Assembly: GCA_040388375.1 (NCBI GenBank)
Contig: JAZKBU010000019.1
Location: 1-64,000, forward strand
Direction: 5' to 3'
Origin: Bacteroidota bacterium
GTDB lineage: Bacteria > Bacteroidota > Bacteroidia > UKL13-3
Length of the DNA stretch: 64,000 bases
This document shows, one piece after another, positions 28,794-36,625 of the stretch; within the stretch, counting starts at the first letter, position 1; each line of letters opens with the position of its first letter. The notes under the pieces were generated by a model. The model ran no database searches. It was not told where the DNA came from and was given only the letters and a program-made list of their open reading frames with translations. The translations under genes and the position numbers were made by a program.

Positions 28794-29486
28794 TTATTTT
28801 TTCGGCAATTTACTATTTAAATTGGAATCCGGTTTATAGTCAACTGCAATCAGTCCGGTAGTATGGATTATTATGTTTTCAGAGGAATGCAGAGTATCTA
28901 TTGGAGTAGGTTTGGGTTTGTCAACTTTGACCTTTCCTTTAACCGCATTTATTATGGGTTCTTCTATAATCGTATCGCCCATAATTACAGGTATACTTCT
29001 AATTTCACCTTTAGTTACTACTTCCCCTAATAACTGTTCATCTATTACCTTTTGAGCAGGGATAGCGGGAGTATCAATAACTGCCATTTTACCAATAAGT
29101 TCTGGCTTTAAAGAGTCATTGGTCACTTTCGCGCTGTCTATTATTTCTATTTTACCAATGGTAGCTGAGTTACCACTGTTATCAGTACAACTGAAAAGGG
29201 TAGTGCCAAACACTATTAATAAAGCCAAAGCAAACTTTCTGCTTGCGGGTATGTAAGTAAACAGGTGTGTAGGAATTTGAATATTGATTTGTGCCAGCTG
29301 CTCATTTTTAAAACGGCCACATACTTTTTGCCCATAATGTTTGGCAAAATAGTTTTGAATATCGGCAGTGCTCCAATTAGTAAAATCAACTACTGTTTTT
29401 TGACAACTTTGGCAAAAGCGTCCTTGTTCGTTTGGAGTCATAACGCCCCAGTTTTCGTGGCATGGTTCAGGAATGGAAATTTTCAT
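28794..29486 (-). CDS. CHENW-type zinc-ribbon protein with one membrane segment
   Basis: The 230-residue protein opens with an N-terminal cytoplasmic module (1-70) of the type seen at the start of many Bacteroidota TonB-like proteins: PEPCHENW, GRFCQSCQKTVVDFTNW, and KVCGRF with Cys residues that could bind zinc. One membrane helix (about 85-100; KFALALLIVFGTTLFSC) and a periplasmic segment of about 125 residues rich in Ile, Lys, Pro and Asp follow, with no TonB domain. The next gene downstream encodes a stand-alone TonB domain. The module's function is not established. Confidence 0.7.
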   Translation of the reverse strand: MKISIPEPCHENWGVMTPNEQGRFCQSCQKTVVDFTNWSTADIQNYFAKHYGQKVCGRFKNEQLAQINIQIPTHLFTYIPASRKFALALLIVFGTTLFSCTDNSGNSATIGKIEIIDSAKVTNDSLKPELIGKMAVIDTPAIPAQKVIDEQLLGEVVTKGEIRSIPVIMGDTIIEEPIINAVKGKVKVDKPKPTPIDTLHSSENIIIHTTGLIAVDYKPDSNLNSKLPKK

Positions 29487-29548
29487 GGTATTTGTTTTTT
29501 ATAAGTGAGATGCAATCACTCCACAAATTCCATAAAAATATTTTTTGC

Positions 29549-30196
29549 CTAATTAATTAAGTCCAGTTTAAAGGCTTCTAAGCTTTGTAATTGGTGGTTG
29601 GCTAAGCTCCAATAGCTTTCGTTTTGTTTTTCTGCTTCAGGTACTACAATACATTGCATGCGTGCAGCTTTGGCCGCTACCATGCCGTTTACAGAATCTT
29701 CAAAAACCAAACATTCCGTTGGCTCAACTTGTAGTTTTGCGGCTGTCGTTAAAAATACACTGGGGTGGGGTTTGCCGTAGGGTTCAAACTCGGCACTTAC
29801 CAGCAAATCAAAATAATGACGAATGTTTAATTTATCAACCACTACATTTATTAAACTCATAGCGCTTGATGAAGCCAAAGCTATTTTATAACCATTGGCT
29901 TTACATAATTGTAAGGTTTGTTCCACACCCGGCAAGGCATTGGCATGTTCACTAATTAATTGTTGTACGGTAGCCAATACATCGGCTTCAACAGCAGCAA
30001 AGTTTTTTTCGCCCCAAGGCTGGTAATTATACCAATGTTCTACTACTTCGCTCAGCCTGAAACCCATTACCTGGCGTAGCAGTTCATCATCCAGCTGTAA
30101 ACCTAATTTACCAAAACAAATTTTCTCTGCTATTTTCCAATAAGGTTCTGAGTCAACAAGGAGGCCATCCATGTCGAAAATAATTGCTTTAACCAT
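29549..30196 (-). CDS. HAD-superfamily sugar-phosphate phosphatase or phosphomutase
   Basis: The 215-residue protein has HAD motif I FDMDGLLVDSE (nucleophile D8, acid D10), motif II SSSAMS, and motif III/IV in KPHPSVFLT and VFEDSVNGMVAA. An alpha-helical cap of the beta-phosphoglucomutase/2-deoxyglucose-6-phosphatase class lies between motifs I and II. The nearest characterised relatives are enzymes such as E. coli HxpB and YniC-like phosphatases; the exact substrate is unknown. It starts 14 bases after the arginine decarboxylase gene ends and is probably co-transcribed with it. Confidence 0.9.
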   Translation of the reverse strand: MVKAIIFDMDGLLVDSEPYWKIAEKICFGKLGLQLDDELLRQVMGFRLSEVVEHWYNYQPWGEKNFAAVEADVLATVQQLISEHANALPGVEQTLQLCKANGYKIALASSSAMSLINVVVDKLNIRHYFDLLVSAEFEPYGKPHPSVFLTTAAKLQVEPTECLVFEDSVNGMVAAKAARMQCIVVPEAEKQNESYWSLANHQLQSLEAFKLDLIN

Positions 30197-30210
30197 AGCT
30201 TACTTTTATT

Positions 30211-31614
30211 TTAGTAACCTAACAGTTTAAGCATGCTTTCAGGTGTTTGTTGTTCGGCAAACACTTCGTAGCTTAATGAGCCATCTTCTTTTTTATCAAT
30301 AACAATATGTTTGGGTGCGGGAATTAAGCAATGCTGAATCCCACCATAGCCACCTAAACTTTCCTGATAAGCACCCGTATGGAAAAAGCCCATTATCAAA
30401 GGTTCACCCTCATCAGTTTTAGGCATAAATACCTGATTGGTGTTGGTATCGCTATTGTAAAAATCCTGGCTATCGCAGGTTAAGCCACCTAAGTTTATAC
30501 GTTGAAATTCGTTTTCCCAATTGTTAACGGCCAATAGAATAAATTTTTGTCCAATACCCCAAGTGTCGGGTAGAGTGGTGATGAAAGAACTGTCTATCAT
30601 CAACCATTTTTCTTTGTCGTTTTGTTCTTTTTCACCAATTACTGAATATAAAATGCCACCACTTTCGCCTACTGTAAATGAACCAAACTCCGTAAAAATA
30701 TTAGGAACTTCAATGTTGCGGCTCTCACAAATGGTTTTGATGTAAAATATAATCTGGTCAATCATATATTCATAATCGTACTCCACACCCAGTGAAGTAT
30801 AAATAGGCATACCACCTCCAATATCAATGGTATCCAGTTCAGGGCAAGCCTGCTTTAAATCGCAGTATACATGTACTAAACGTGTTAATTCACTCCAGTA
30901 GTAAGTAGTATCTTTTATACCTGAGTTCACAAAAAAGTGAACCATTTTTAATTTGAATAATTCGTTATCGTGAATTTTAGAGTGGTATAAATCAACCACC
31001 TTTTTATAGCTCATGCCCAGACGAGAGGTATAAACCGAAAAGTTAGGTTCTTCTTCCGTAGCTATTCTAATACCTAGTTTGGTAACGTTGGTAGTTTTGC
31101 TGGCTATTAAATCAAACTCTTCCGGGTTGTCTAGCACACAAATAAGATTTTCAAAACCTTTGTTTACCATAGCTGCCATGTTATTGGCATAAGGCTCGTT
31201 TTTAAAACCGTTACAGATAATATATTTATCAGCAGCAAACTTTCCCTCCGCGTGAAGCTTGCTTAAAATATCCAAATCAAAAGCGGATGAAGTTTCAATG
31301 TCGACATTGTTTTTTAAAGCCTCATTAAGTACAAAACTAAAGTGAGAGCTTTTGGTGCAATAGCAATAAAAGTATTTACCCGCGTAATTGTGTTTAGTAA
31401 TGGCCTTGTTAAAAAGTTCGTTTGCCTTTTGTATCTGGCTTGATATTTTGGGTAAATAACTAAATTTTAAAGGAGTGCCGTATTCCTTTACCAATCCCAT
31501 TAAGTCTATCCCATTAAAGTGTAAATGGTTGTCTATTACTTCAAATCCGTGGCGTGGAAAAAAGAAAGTTTGATGAATTAAATCGGTGTACCTATTACGA
31601 AGTTGTGCTGTCAA
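30211..31614 (-). CDS. speA: Biosynthetic arginine decarboxylase (PLP fold type III)
   Basis: The 467-residue protein belongs to the alanine-racemase-fold decarboxylases: YCYCTKSSHFSFVL carries the PLP-binding Lys, DIETSSAFDLDIL and IDIGGGMPIY contact PLP, and FGSFTVGESGGILYSV is the phosphate-binding loop. The length and N-terminus match the short Bacteroidota arginine decarboxylases, which make agmatine for polyamine synthesis; these are shorter than the E. coli SpeA of about 660. Start is TTG at 31614, since no nearer ATG fits. It heads a two-gene unit with the HAD phosphatase. Confidence 0.85.
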   Translation of the reverse strand: MTAQLRNRYTDLIHQTFFFPRHGFEVIDNHLHFNGIDLMGLVKEYGTPLKFSYLPKISSQIQKANELFNKAITKHNYAGKYFYCYCTKSSHFSFVLNEALKNNVDIETSSAFDLDILSKLHAEGKFAADKYIICNGFKNEPYANNMAAMVNKGFENLICVLDNPEEFDLIASKTTNVTKLGIRIATEEEPNFSVYTSRLGMSYKKVVDLYHSKIHDNELFKLKMVHFFVNSGIKDTTYYWSELTRLVHVYCDLKQACPELDTIDIGGGMPIYTSLGVEYDYEYMIDQIIFYIKTICESRNIEVPNIFTEFGSFTVGESGGILYSVIGEKEQNDKEKWLMIDSSFITTLPDTWGIGQKFILLAVNNWENEFQRINLGGLTCDSQDFYNSDTNTNQVFMPKTDEGEPLIMGFFHTGAYQESLGGYGGIQHCLIPAPKHIVIDKKEDGSLSYEVFAEQQTPESMLKLLGY

Positions 31615-31753
31615 TGCCTGAAATGTTTTTTAAGTTTTATTGTGGTACAATTTTACATAAACCTTCAGGTTTTTTTGCATGATTTTTTTATGAAGTTTTT
31701 GGGTTTATAAAAGTGCGCAGCATATGAAAATAATACCGATAAAATCAAATTCT

Positions 31754-31782
31754 TTGTCAGCAAATTTTTTAGTGCATCTTTG
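31754..31782 (+). promoter_or_regulatory. Probable promoter of rlmI, ending 7 bases before its ATG
   Basis: A TTG (31754-31756) and CATCTTTG (31775-31782, one mismatch to TAnnTTTG) are 18 bp apart. The -7 box ends 7 bases before the rlmI ATG, implying a very short or absent leader. Confidence 0.45.
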
Positions 31783-31789
31783 CGGCCGC

Positions 31790-32965
31790 ATGCATTACGA
31801 AAAAATAATTTTAAAAAGTGGTAGAGAACGTTCTTTGTTAAACCGTCATCCTTGGGTATTTAGCGGAGGTGTTAAGCAAATGCCTAAAGCACCCAATGGC
31901 TCAATAGTAGAGGTAAGAACCAATGCCGATGAATTAATGGGCTACGGATTTTTTGCCCCTAACAGCCAAATTATGTGCAGGCTGTTTGAGTTTACAAGCG
32001 AACCTATTGTTATTGACGAACTATACTGGAAAAATAAAATTACCCGTGCGTTTAATTACCGTAAGCAATTCATCAATGCAGAAAGTACCAATATTTACCG
32101 TTTAATTCATGCTGAAGGCGATTTTTTCCCAGGCATTATTATAGATATTTACAACAACGCGGCCGTTTGCCAAATACTGGTAAAAGGCGTGGAGTTAATT
32201 AGTCAATATGTGTTTGAGGCTTTAAATAGTTTAGGCTTTAAGCACATTTACTTAAAAACAAAACAAAGCACACAGCTTTTAGAAAATGTAACCGATGGAA
32301 ATCGTTGGGTTAACGATGATAGTTTGCCCATGCCTTTAGTTGGTAAAGAGTATGATGTACAGTTTAATATAGATGTAGAAAAAGGGCAAAAGACAGGGTT
32401 TTTTATTGACCAACGCGAAAACCGCAGAATGCTTGGCGAGTTAAGCAAAGGCAAAACAGTATTAAATACTTTTAGTTACTCAGGAGGCTTTAGTTTGTTT
32501 GCGCTAAAATATGGTGCTACTTGGGTTGACTCGGTTGATAGCAGCAAAGAAGCTATTGAGCTGGCTAACCAAAATGTAGCCTTAAACGGATTTAGCAACC
32601 ACGAAGGTATAGCAGCTGATTGTTTTGATTACTTGAAACAGTGCGAAAAAACATACGATATTATAGTGCTTGACCCACCAGCCTTTGCCAAGCATTCAAG
32701 AGCAGTGGCTAATGCTTCGCGTGGTTATCAGAATTTGAATAAGCTAGGTATTGAAAAAGTTAAACCCAATGGTTTAATTTTTACCTTTAGTTGCAGCCAG
32801 CATATTGATAAAGATTTGTTCCGTAAAATAGTATTTAGTGCTGCTGCTGAGTGTAAACGCAATGTGCGCATAGTACGCCAGTTAAGCCAACCTGATGATC
32901 ATCCTATCAATATTTACCATCCGGAAGGAGAGTATTTAAAAGGATTGTTATTGCATGTAGAGTAA
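31790..32965 (+). CDS. rlmI: 23S rRNA m5C methyltransferase, RlmI family
   Basis: The 391-residue protein starts MHYEKIILKSGRERSLL, an N-terminal PUA domain with the NRHPWVFSGGV signature, followed by a SAM methyltransferase domain: TGFFIDQRENRRML, NTFSYSGGFSLFA (motif I), DSVDSSKEA, and VLDPPAFAKH (catalytic motif IV). RlmI methylates C1962 of 23S rRNA (E. coli numbering). An upstream in-frame ATG at 31724 adds 22 unlikely residues and lies above the promoter, so the ATG at 31790 is preferred. Confidence 0.88.
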   Translation: MHYEKIILKSGRERSLLNRHPWVFSGGVKQMPKAPNGSIVEVRTNADELMGYGFFAPNSQIMCRLFEFTSEPIVIDELYWKNKITRAFNYRKQFINAESTNIYRLIHAEGDFFPGIIIDIYNNAAVCQILVKGVELISQYVFEALNSLGFKHIYLKTKQSTQLLENVTDGNRWVNDDSLPMPLVGKEYDVQFNIDVEKGQKTGFFIDQRENRRMLGELSKGKTVLNTFSYSGGFSLFALKYGATWVDSVDSSKEAIELANQNVALNGFSNHEGIAADCFDYLKQCEKTYDIIVLDPPAFAKHSRAVANASRGYQNLNKLGIEKVKPNGLIFTFSCSQHIDKDLFRKIVFSAAAECKRNVRIVRQLSQPDDHPINIYHPEGEYLKGLLLHVE

Positions 32966-32987
32966 AGTGTTTTGGAAGTATGGAAGC

Positions 32988-34355
32988 CTATATCCAAATG
33001 GTTTTTATATTGCAAAATTCGCGTAAGCCAAACTCACCTAACTCCCTGCCAAAGCCCGATTTTTTAATACCACCAAAAGGAAAACGTGCATCGCTTTTTA
33101 CTATTTGGTTGATGTATACCATGCCGCTTTCTATTTGATTAGCTATGTGTTTGGCATGCATAATATCAGCACCCCAAACGCTTGCACCTAAACCAAACTC
33201 TGTACCGTTGGCTATGTCAATGGCTTCCTGTATATCAGTATAAGTATAAAAGCTAATAACAGGCCCAAACAACTCTTGCGTATAAGCAGGCGAGTTTTTG
33301 GGTATATTACCTAAAATGGTAAGCGGATAAAAAAATCCTTTATCTGGTGTTTGTTTGGTTTGATACAATATTTGCGCTCCGGCCTGTACTGATTCATTTA
33401 CCTGTTGTGCTAATTGTACTTGTAAATCTTTACGTGCCAGCGGGCCTATATTTACATCGGCATCAGTTGGATTACCAATTTTTAAGGCGGCTATTCTTTC
33501 AGTTAAGCCTTGTAAAAAAGCATCGGCTATATGTTGGTGCACAATAAAACGTTTGGCCGATACACAGCTTTGTCCATTGTTTTGAAAACGGGCTGCTATG
33601 GCACTGTTTAAAGTTGTTTCTAAATGAGCATCTTCCAATACAATAAAAGGATCGCTGCCACCTAATTCCAATACTGATTTTTTAATATGTTGAGCCGATA
33701 ATTTGGCTACGTGCGAACCTGCATTTTTGCTGCCCGTTAAAGTAGTAGCGGCTATGCGGTCATCTTCAATAATGGTAGCAATTTGTTGCTCATTAGCAAA
33801 AACCGTTTGTATAACGCCTGTTTTAAAACCACTTTGATTGATTAAGTTTTGTAAAGCCAAACTGCTTTTAGGTACATTGGGCGCTGGTTTTATCAATATG
33901 CAATTGCCACTCATAATAATAGGTATGGCACTTCGTAATACCTGCCAATAAGGAAAATTCCATGGAAATATTCCCAATACTACACCCAGCGGTTCGTATT
34001 TAATTTCTACACTCGCTCCTGTTTCCGATTGACTTAATTTACTTTGTAATATATCGGCACTGCGTGTAGCGTAATACTCGCAAAGCCTTACACTTTTTAA
34101 TACTTCGGCTTTGGCTTCAGTTTGCAGTTTGCCCATTTCCAACGAAGCTATGTGCGCCAATTCATCGGCATGTTGTTTCAGTAATTCTGCTAAATGCAAT
34201 ACACATTTGGCCCTGTGCGCAAAAGTGCTGTTGCGCCAAAAAGTAAAAGCATTTTTAGCATCCTGTAAGTTTTCTTCTAACAATTCGTTTGTTATAAAAT
34301 CAAACGATTCGCTTACCTCTTCGGTAAATGGATTTATACTGATATAGTTTTTCAA
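32988..34355 (-). CDS. NAD(P)-dependent succinate-semialdehyde dehydrogenase type
   Basis: The 455-residue aldehyde dehydrogenase shows the general-base Glu motif VLELGGSDPF, catalytic Cys motif NNGQSCVSAKRF, and FPWNFPYWQVLR, typical of the short succinate-semialdehyde dehydrogenases related to E. coli Sad/YneI. These oxidise succinate semialdehyde to succinate in GABA or polyamine breakdown. Substrate specificity is inferred from family resemblance only. Start is TTG at 34355; the N-terminus (SINPFTEEV) fits the family. It appears to stand alone, 20 bases before the TPR gene's stop codon on the same strand. Confidence 0.85.
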   Translation of the reverse strand: MKNYISINPFTEEVSESFDFITNELLEENLQDAKNAFTFWRNSTFAHRAKCVLHLAELLKQHADELAHIASLEMGKLQTEAKAEVLKSVRLCEYYATRSADILQSKLSQSETGASVEIKYEPLGVVLGIFPWNFPYWQVLRSAIPIIMSGNCILIKPAPNVPKSSLALQNLINQSGFKTGVIQTVFANEQQIATIIEDDRIAATTLTGSKNAGSHVAKLSAQHIKKSVLELGGSDPFIVLEDAHLETTLNSAIAARFQNNGQSCVSAKRFIVHQHIADAFLQGLTERIAALKIGNPTDADVNIGPLARKDLQVQLAQQVNESVQAGAQILYQTKQTPDKGFFYPLTILGNIPKNSPAYTQELFGPVISFYTYTDIQEAIDIANGTEFGLGASVWGADIMHAKHIANQIESGMVYINQIVKSDARFPFGGIKKSGFGRELGEFGLREFCNIKTIWI

Positions 34356-34375
34356 AGCGTATAAATGTTTAACAA

Positions 34376-35872
34376 TTAAAGTTTTTCTAAAGCAGCTTTG
34401 GCTTTTTGCTGTAAGCTGTTTTTATACTCTGCATTTTTGTATTCAAATACCTTATTAAAATGGGTTTTAGCCAACTGTTTAAAATTGAGTTTTTCGTATA
34501 TATAACCCAACTGTAAGCAGGCATTAGCCGCCATAAATTCGTTTTCTTTAAAGTTGGCTTTTACCGTTTGCTCATAATAATCAATGGCTTTTGACAGCTT
34601 ATTGCTTTCATGGTAAATGCGCCCCAGCCGGTAAGTATATTCCACCTTTTCCAATTGTGTTTTAAAATGATGAATGGGTTTGTGCAACATTATTTCTTCA
34701 GCTTGTGCATAATAACCTCCGTCAAATAATAAACGTGCTTTTAGCAAAGTTGTTTCAGGAAAAAAATCAGCACCACCATTGGAGGCCAATTTATTTTTAT
34801 TGCCTTTGTTGGAAATGTTGTGTGCAATTTTTGCATATAACCAATAAGTACTCGTATCGCCTTTTAACCAGGCACACCAGGCCAGTTTGGTATAAGCCTC
34901 TTTGTTATCGCTTGCATCCTTGTTGCTGGCTACAAATTTTTTAAAGTGTTGTACAGCACTTAAATCTAATTTATATAACAGAGCTGAGCCCAGCATCATT
35001 TCCATATAAGGAAAAGCAATGTATTCATGGCTTGTTGGCCTGCTTTGCAACGCTTCAATACAATCATCAGTATGGTCAGTGGCTTTGGCAGAAAAAGAAC
35101 GAATACAAGCGGCTAATAAATTGGTTTTATAATCAGCAGTATATTTCTCCGTTAGCTTCCATGTTTCCGTTTTATTTTTCATAAAATTCAAATAAAACAG
35201 CGTGTAGAAGTATTGCGCATTTTTAAGCTCCATGGTAATTTCCTTGTCGCTTTCCGCTTTGTCTACATATTCCTTTAGCAGTTGCAATCCTTGTTTTAAA
35301 TTGCCCTTCATGCCCGCTATGTTTACAATCCATTGGTACGATTCAGGAATGGTACCCAATATAGCTTGTAATATACCAATATCCTTTTTATTGGTAATAA
35401 ACTGCGGGAATTTTTTTTGGTTTTGCTCCAGTAGTTGGTAACACGACCTGAAATCCCAGGCAGCACCTAAATACTCTTCGAACATACCTTTTAAAAAAGC
35501 GCTCTGTAAGTGTATTTCAGCTTGTCCGTAAAGTTTATAAGGGTTATTGTCGTCAACCTTTTTTAAAGCTTCTATGCGTATGGCTTTATTCTTCTCAAAA
35601 GCTTTAAATTCGGTTTCGTTTTGTAAGCAGAGTATTTTAAAAAAGTCGATGTAGTTCTCAAACAGTTGAATAGCGGCATTGTTAGGATTTATTTTTCTCT
35701 CCGCTTCTAACCATGTTTTTCCTGCATCTAACCTAAGCGAAGCTATGTTTTTTTGAGCCTCCAATAAGTTAGGTGTAAGCGTAAAAGTATTTTTACCCAT
35801 CAGGCTGTTAAAGCTTAAGCATACTACTATGCAAGCCAACAGGAAATATACTTTCGTGCCTGTTTTAGTCAT
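34376..35872 (-). CDS. Secreted or periplasmic TPR-repeat protein
   Basis: The 498-residue protein has a signal peptide (VYFLLACIVVCLSFNSLMG) and is otherwise almost all helical. TPR-like pairs are clearest in the C-terminal third (YAQAEEIMLHK, YRLGRIYHESNKLSKAIDYYEQTV, ACLQLGYIYEKLNFKQLAKTH). TPR arrays mediate protein contacts; no catalytic motif is seen. Its start overlaps the end of the upstream thioesterase gene by 8 bases, implying translational coupling, although the functional link is not obvious. Confidence 0.78.
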   Translation of the reverse strand: MTKTGTKVYFLLACIVVCLSFNSLMGKNTFTLTPNLLEAQKNIASLRLDAGKTWLEAERKINPNNAAIQLFENYIDFFKILCLQNETEFKAFEKNKAIRIEALKKVDDNNPYKLYGQAEIHLQSAFLKGMFEEYLGAAWDFRSCYQLLEQNQKKFPQFITNKKDIGILQAILGTIPESYQWIVNIAGMKGNLKQGLQLLKEYVDKAESDKEITMELKNAQYFYTLFYLNFMKNKTETWKLTEKYTADYKTNLLAACIRSFSAKATDHTDDCIEALQSRPTSHEYIAFPYMEMMLGSALLYKLDLSAVQHFKKFVASNKDASDNKEAYTKLAWCAWLKGDTSTYWLYAKIAHNISNKGNKNKLASNGGADFFPETTLLKARLLFDGGYYAQAEEIMLHKPIHHFKTQLEKVEYTYRLGRIYHESNKLSKAIDYYEQTVKANFKENEFMAANACLQLGYIYEKLNFKQLAKTHFNKVFEYKNAEYKNSLQQKAKAALEKL

Positions 35873-36383
35873 TACTGAATAAAGCTTTTAGTTCCGTTGC
35901 ATCATCGGGTTTCATTTTGCCTGCTAATACCAAACGCAACTGGCGTCTGCGTAAAGCGCCTTCAAATCTTTTTTGTTCGTCATCATTGTTTGGTTTTATA
36001 CCCGGTACTTTTAATGGAGAACCATTTCTATCCAAAGCTACAAAAGTGTAATACGCTTCATTACTTTTAAACTTTTCACCACTCGGAATATTCTCCGCAT
36101 GTACTACAATATGTATTTCCATAGAAGTATTGAACGAACGTGATACTTTGGCTTCCAAAGTAACCACATCGCCTAAACGTATACATTTACCAAAGCTTAC
36201 ACTATCAACCGAAGCCGTAACTACCGTTTTGCCACTGTGTTTTTGCGCAGCAATGGCAGCTACTATATCCATCCAATGCAACAGACGACCTCCCATTAAA
36301 TTATTCAGGGTGTTGGTATCATTCGGTAAAACCAACTCGTTCATAATGGTGTGGCTGTCTTGTGGTGTTTTAATTATATCCAT
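35865..36383 (-). CDS. Acyl-CoA thioesterase, hotdog fold (YciA/BACH type)
   Basis: The 172-residue protein has a single hotdog domain: NELVLPNDTNTLNNLMGGRLLHWMD carries the family start and Gly-rich turn, followed by VVTASVDSVSFGKCIRLGDVV. The Asn/Asp in the LPNDTN region is the expected catalytic position in this family. Such enzymes hydrolyse acyl-CoA to free acid and CoA. A C-terminal tail of about 50 basic and acidic residues (KPNNDDEQKRFEG, ALRRRQLRLV) is extra. A paralogue lies at 46606-47049. Confidence 0.88.
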   Translation of the reverse strand: MDIIKTPQDSHTIMNELVLPNDTNTLNNLMGGRLLHWMDIVAAIAAQKHSGKTVVTASVDSVSFGKCIRLGDVVTLEAKVSRSFNTSMEIHIVVHAENIPSGEKFKSNEAYYTFVALDRNGSPLKVPGIKPNNDDEQKRFEGALRRRQLRLVLAGKMKPDDATELKALFSND

Positions 36384-36448
36384 TTTGTTTCAATAAATTG
36401 AGCGCGCAAGTTAGTAAACAGGTGCTTTATTAAAAATGAATTTATAAA

Positions 36449-36480
36449 TTGAAGAATAAATTATTCAAACGGTATATTTG
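36449..36480 (+). promoter_or_regulatory. Promoter of tRNA-Arg
   Basis: A TTG (36449-36451) and an exact TATATTTG (36473-36480) are separated by 21 bp, the Bacteroidetes primary-sigma arrangement, 18 bases before the tRNA 5' end. Confidence 0.8.
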
Positions 36481-36498
36481 CGCGCTTTATACATAAAT

Positions 36499-36570
36499 GC
36501 ACCCGTAGTTCAATGGATAGAATGTTAGATTCCGGTTCTGATGATGGGGGTTCGAGTCCCTTCGGGTGCA
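36499..36570 (+). tRNA. tRNA-Arg (anticodon CCG)
   Basis: A full cloverleaf can be drawn: acceptor GCACCCG / CGGGTGC with discriminator A, D-arm GTTC / GAAT, anticodon stem TTAGA / TCTGA with loop TTCCGGT (anticodon CCG, reading CGG), and T-loop TTCGAGT. CCA is not encoded. The gene is single, with its own promoter upstream and a long inverted repeat 5 bases downstream. Confidence 0.95.
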
Positions 36571-36575
36571 CTATA

Positions 36576-36618
36576 AACTTATACACTCGCTCACGTTTCT
36601 CAAGCGAGTGTATAAGTT
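36576..36618. repeat. Perfect 16-bp inverted repeat after tRNA-Arg
   Basis: The arms 36576-36591 and 36603-36618 are perfect reverse complements (AACTTATACACTCGCT) around an 11-base loop. It lies between the tRNA and the convergent DUF4153 gene and may terminate both, but it has no T run on either side. Confidence 0.85.
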
Positions 36619-36625
36619 AACTACC

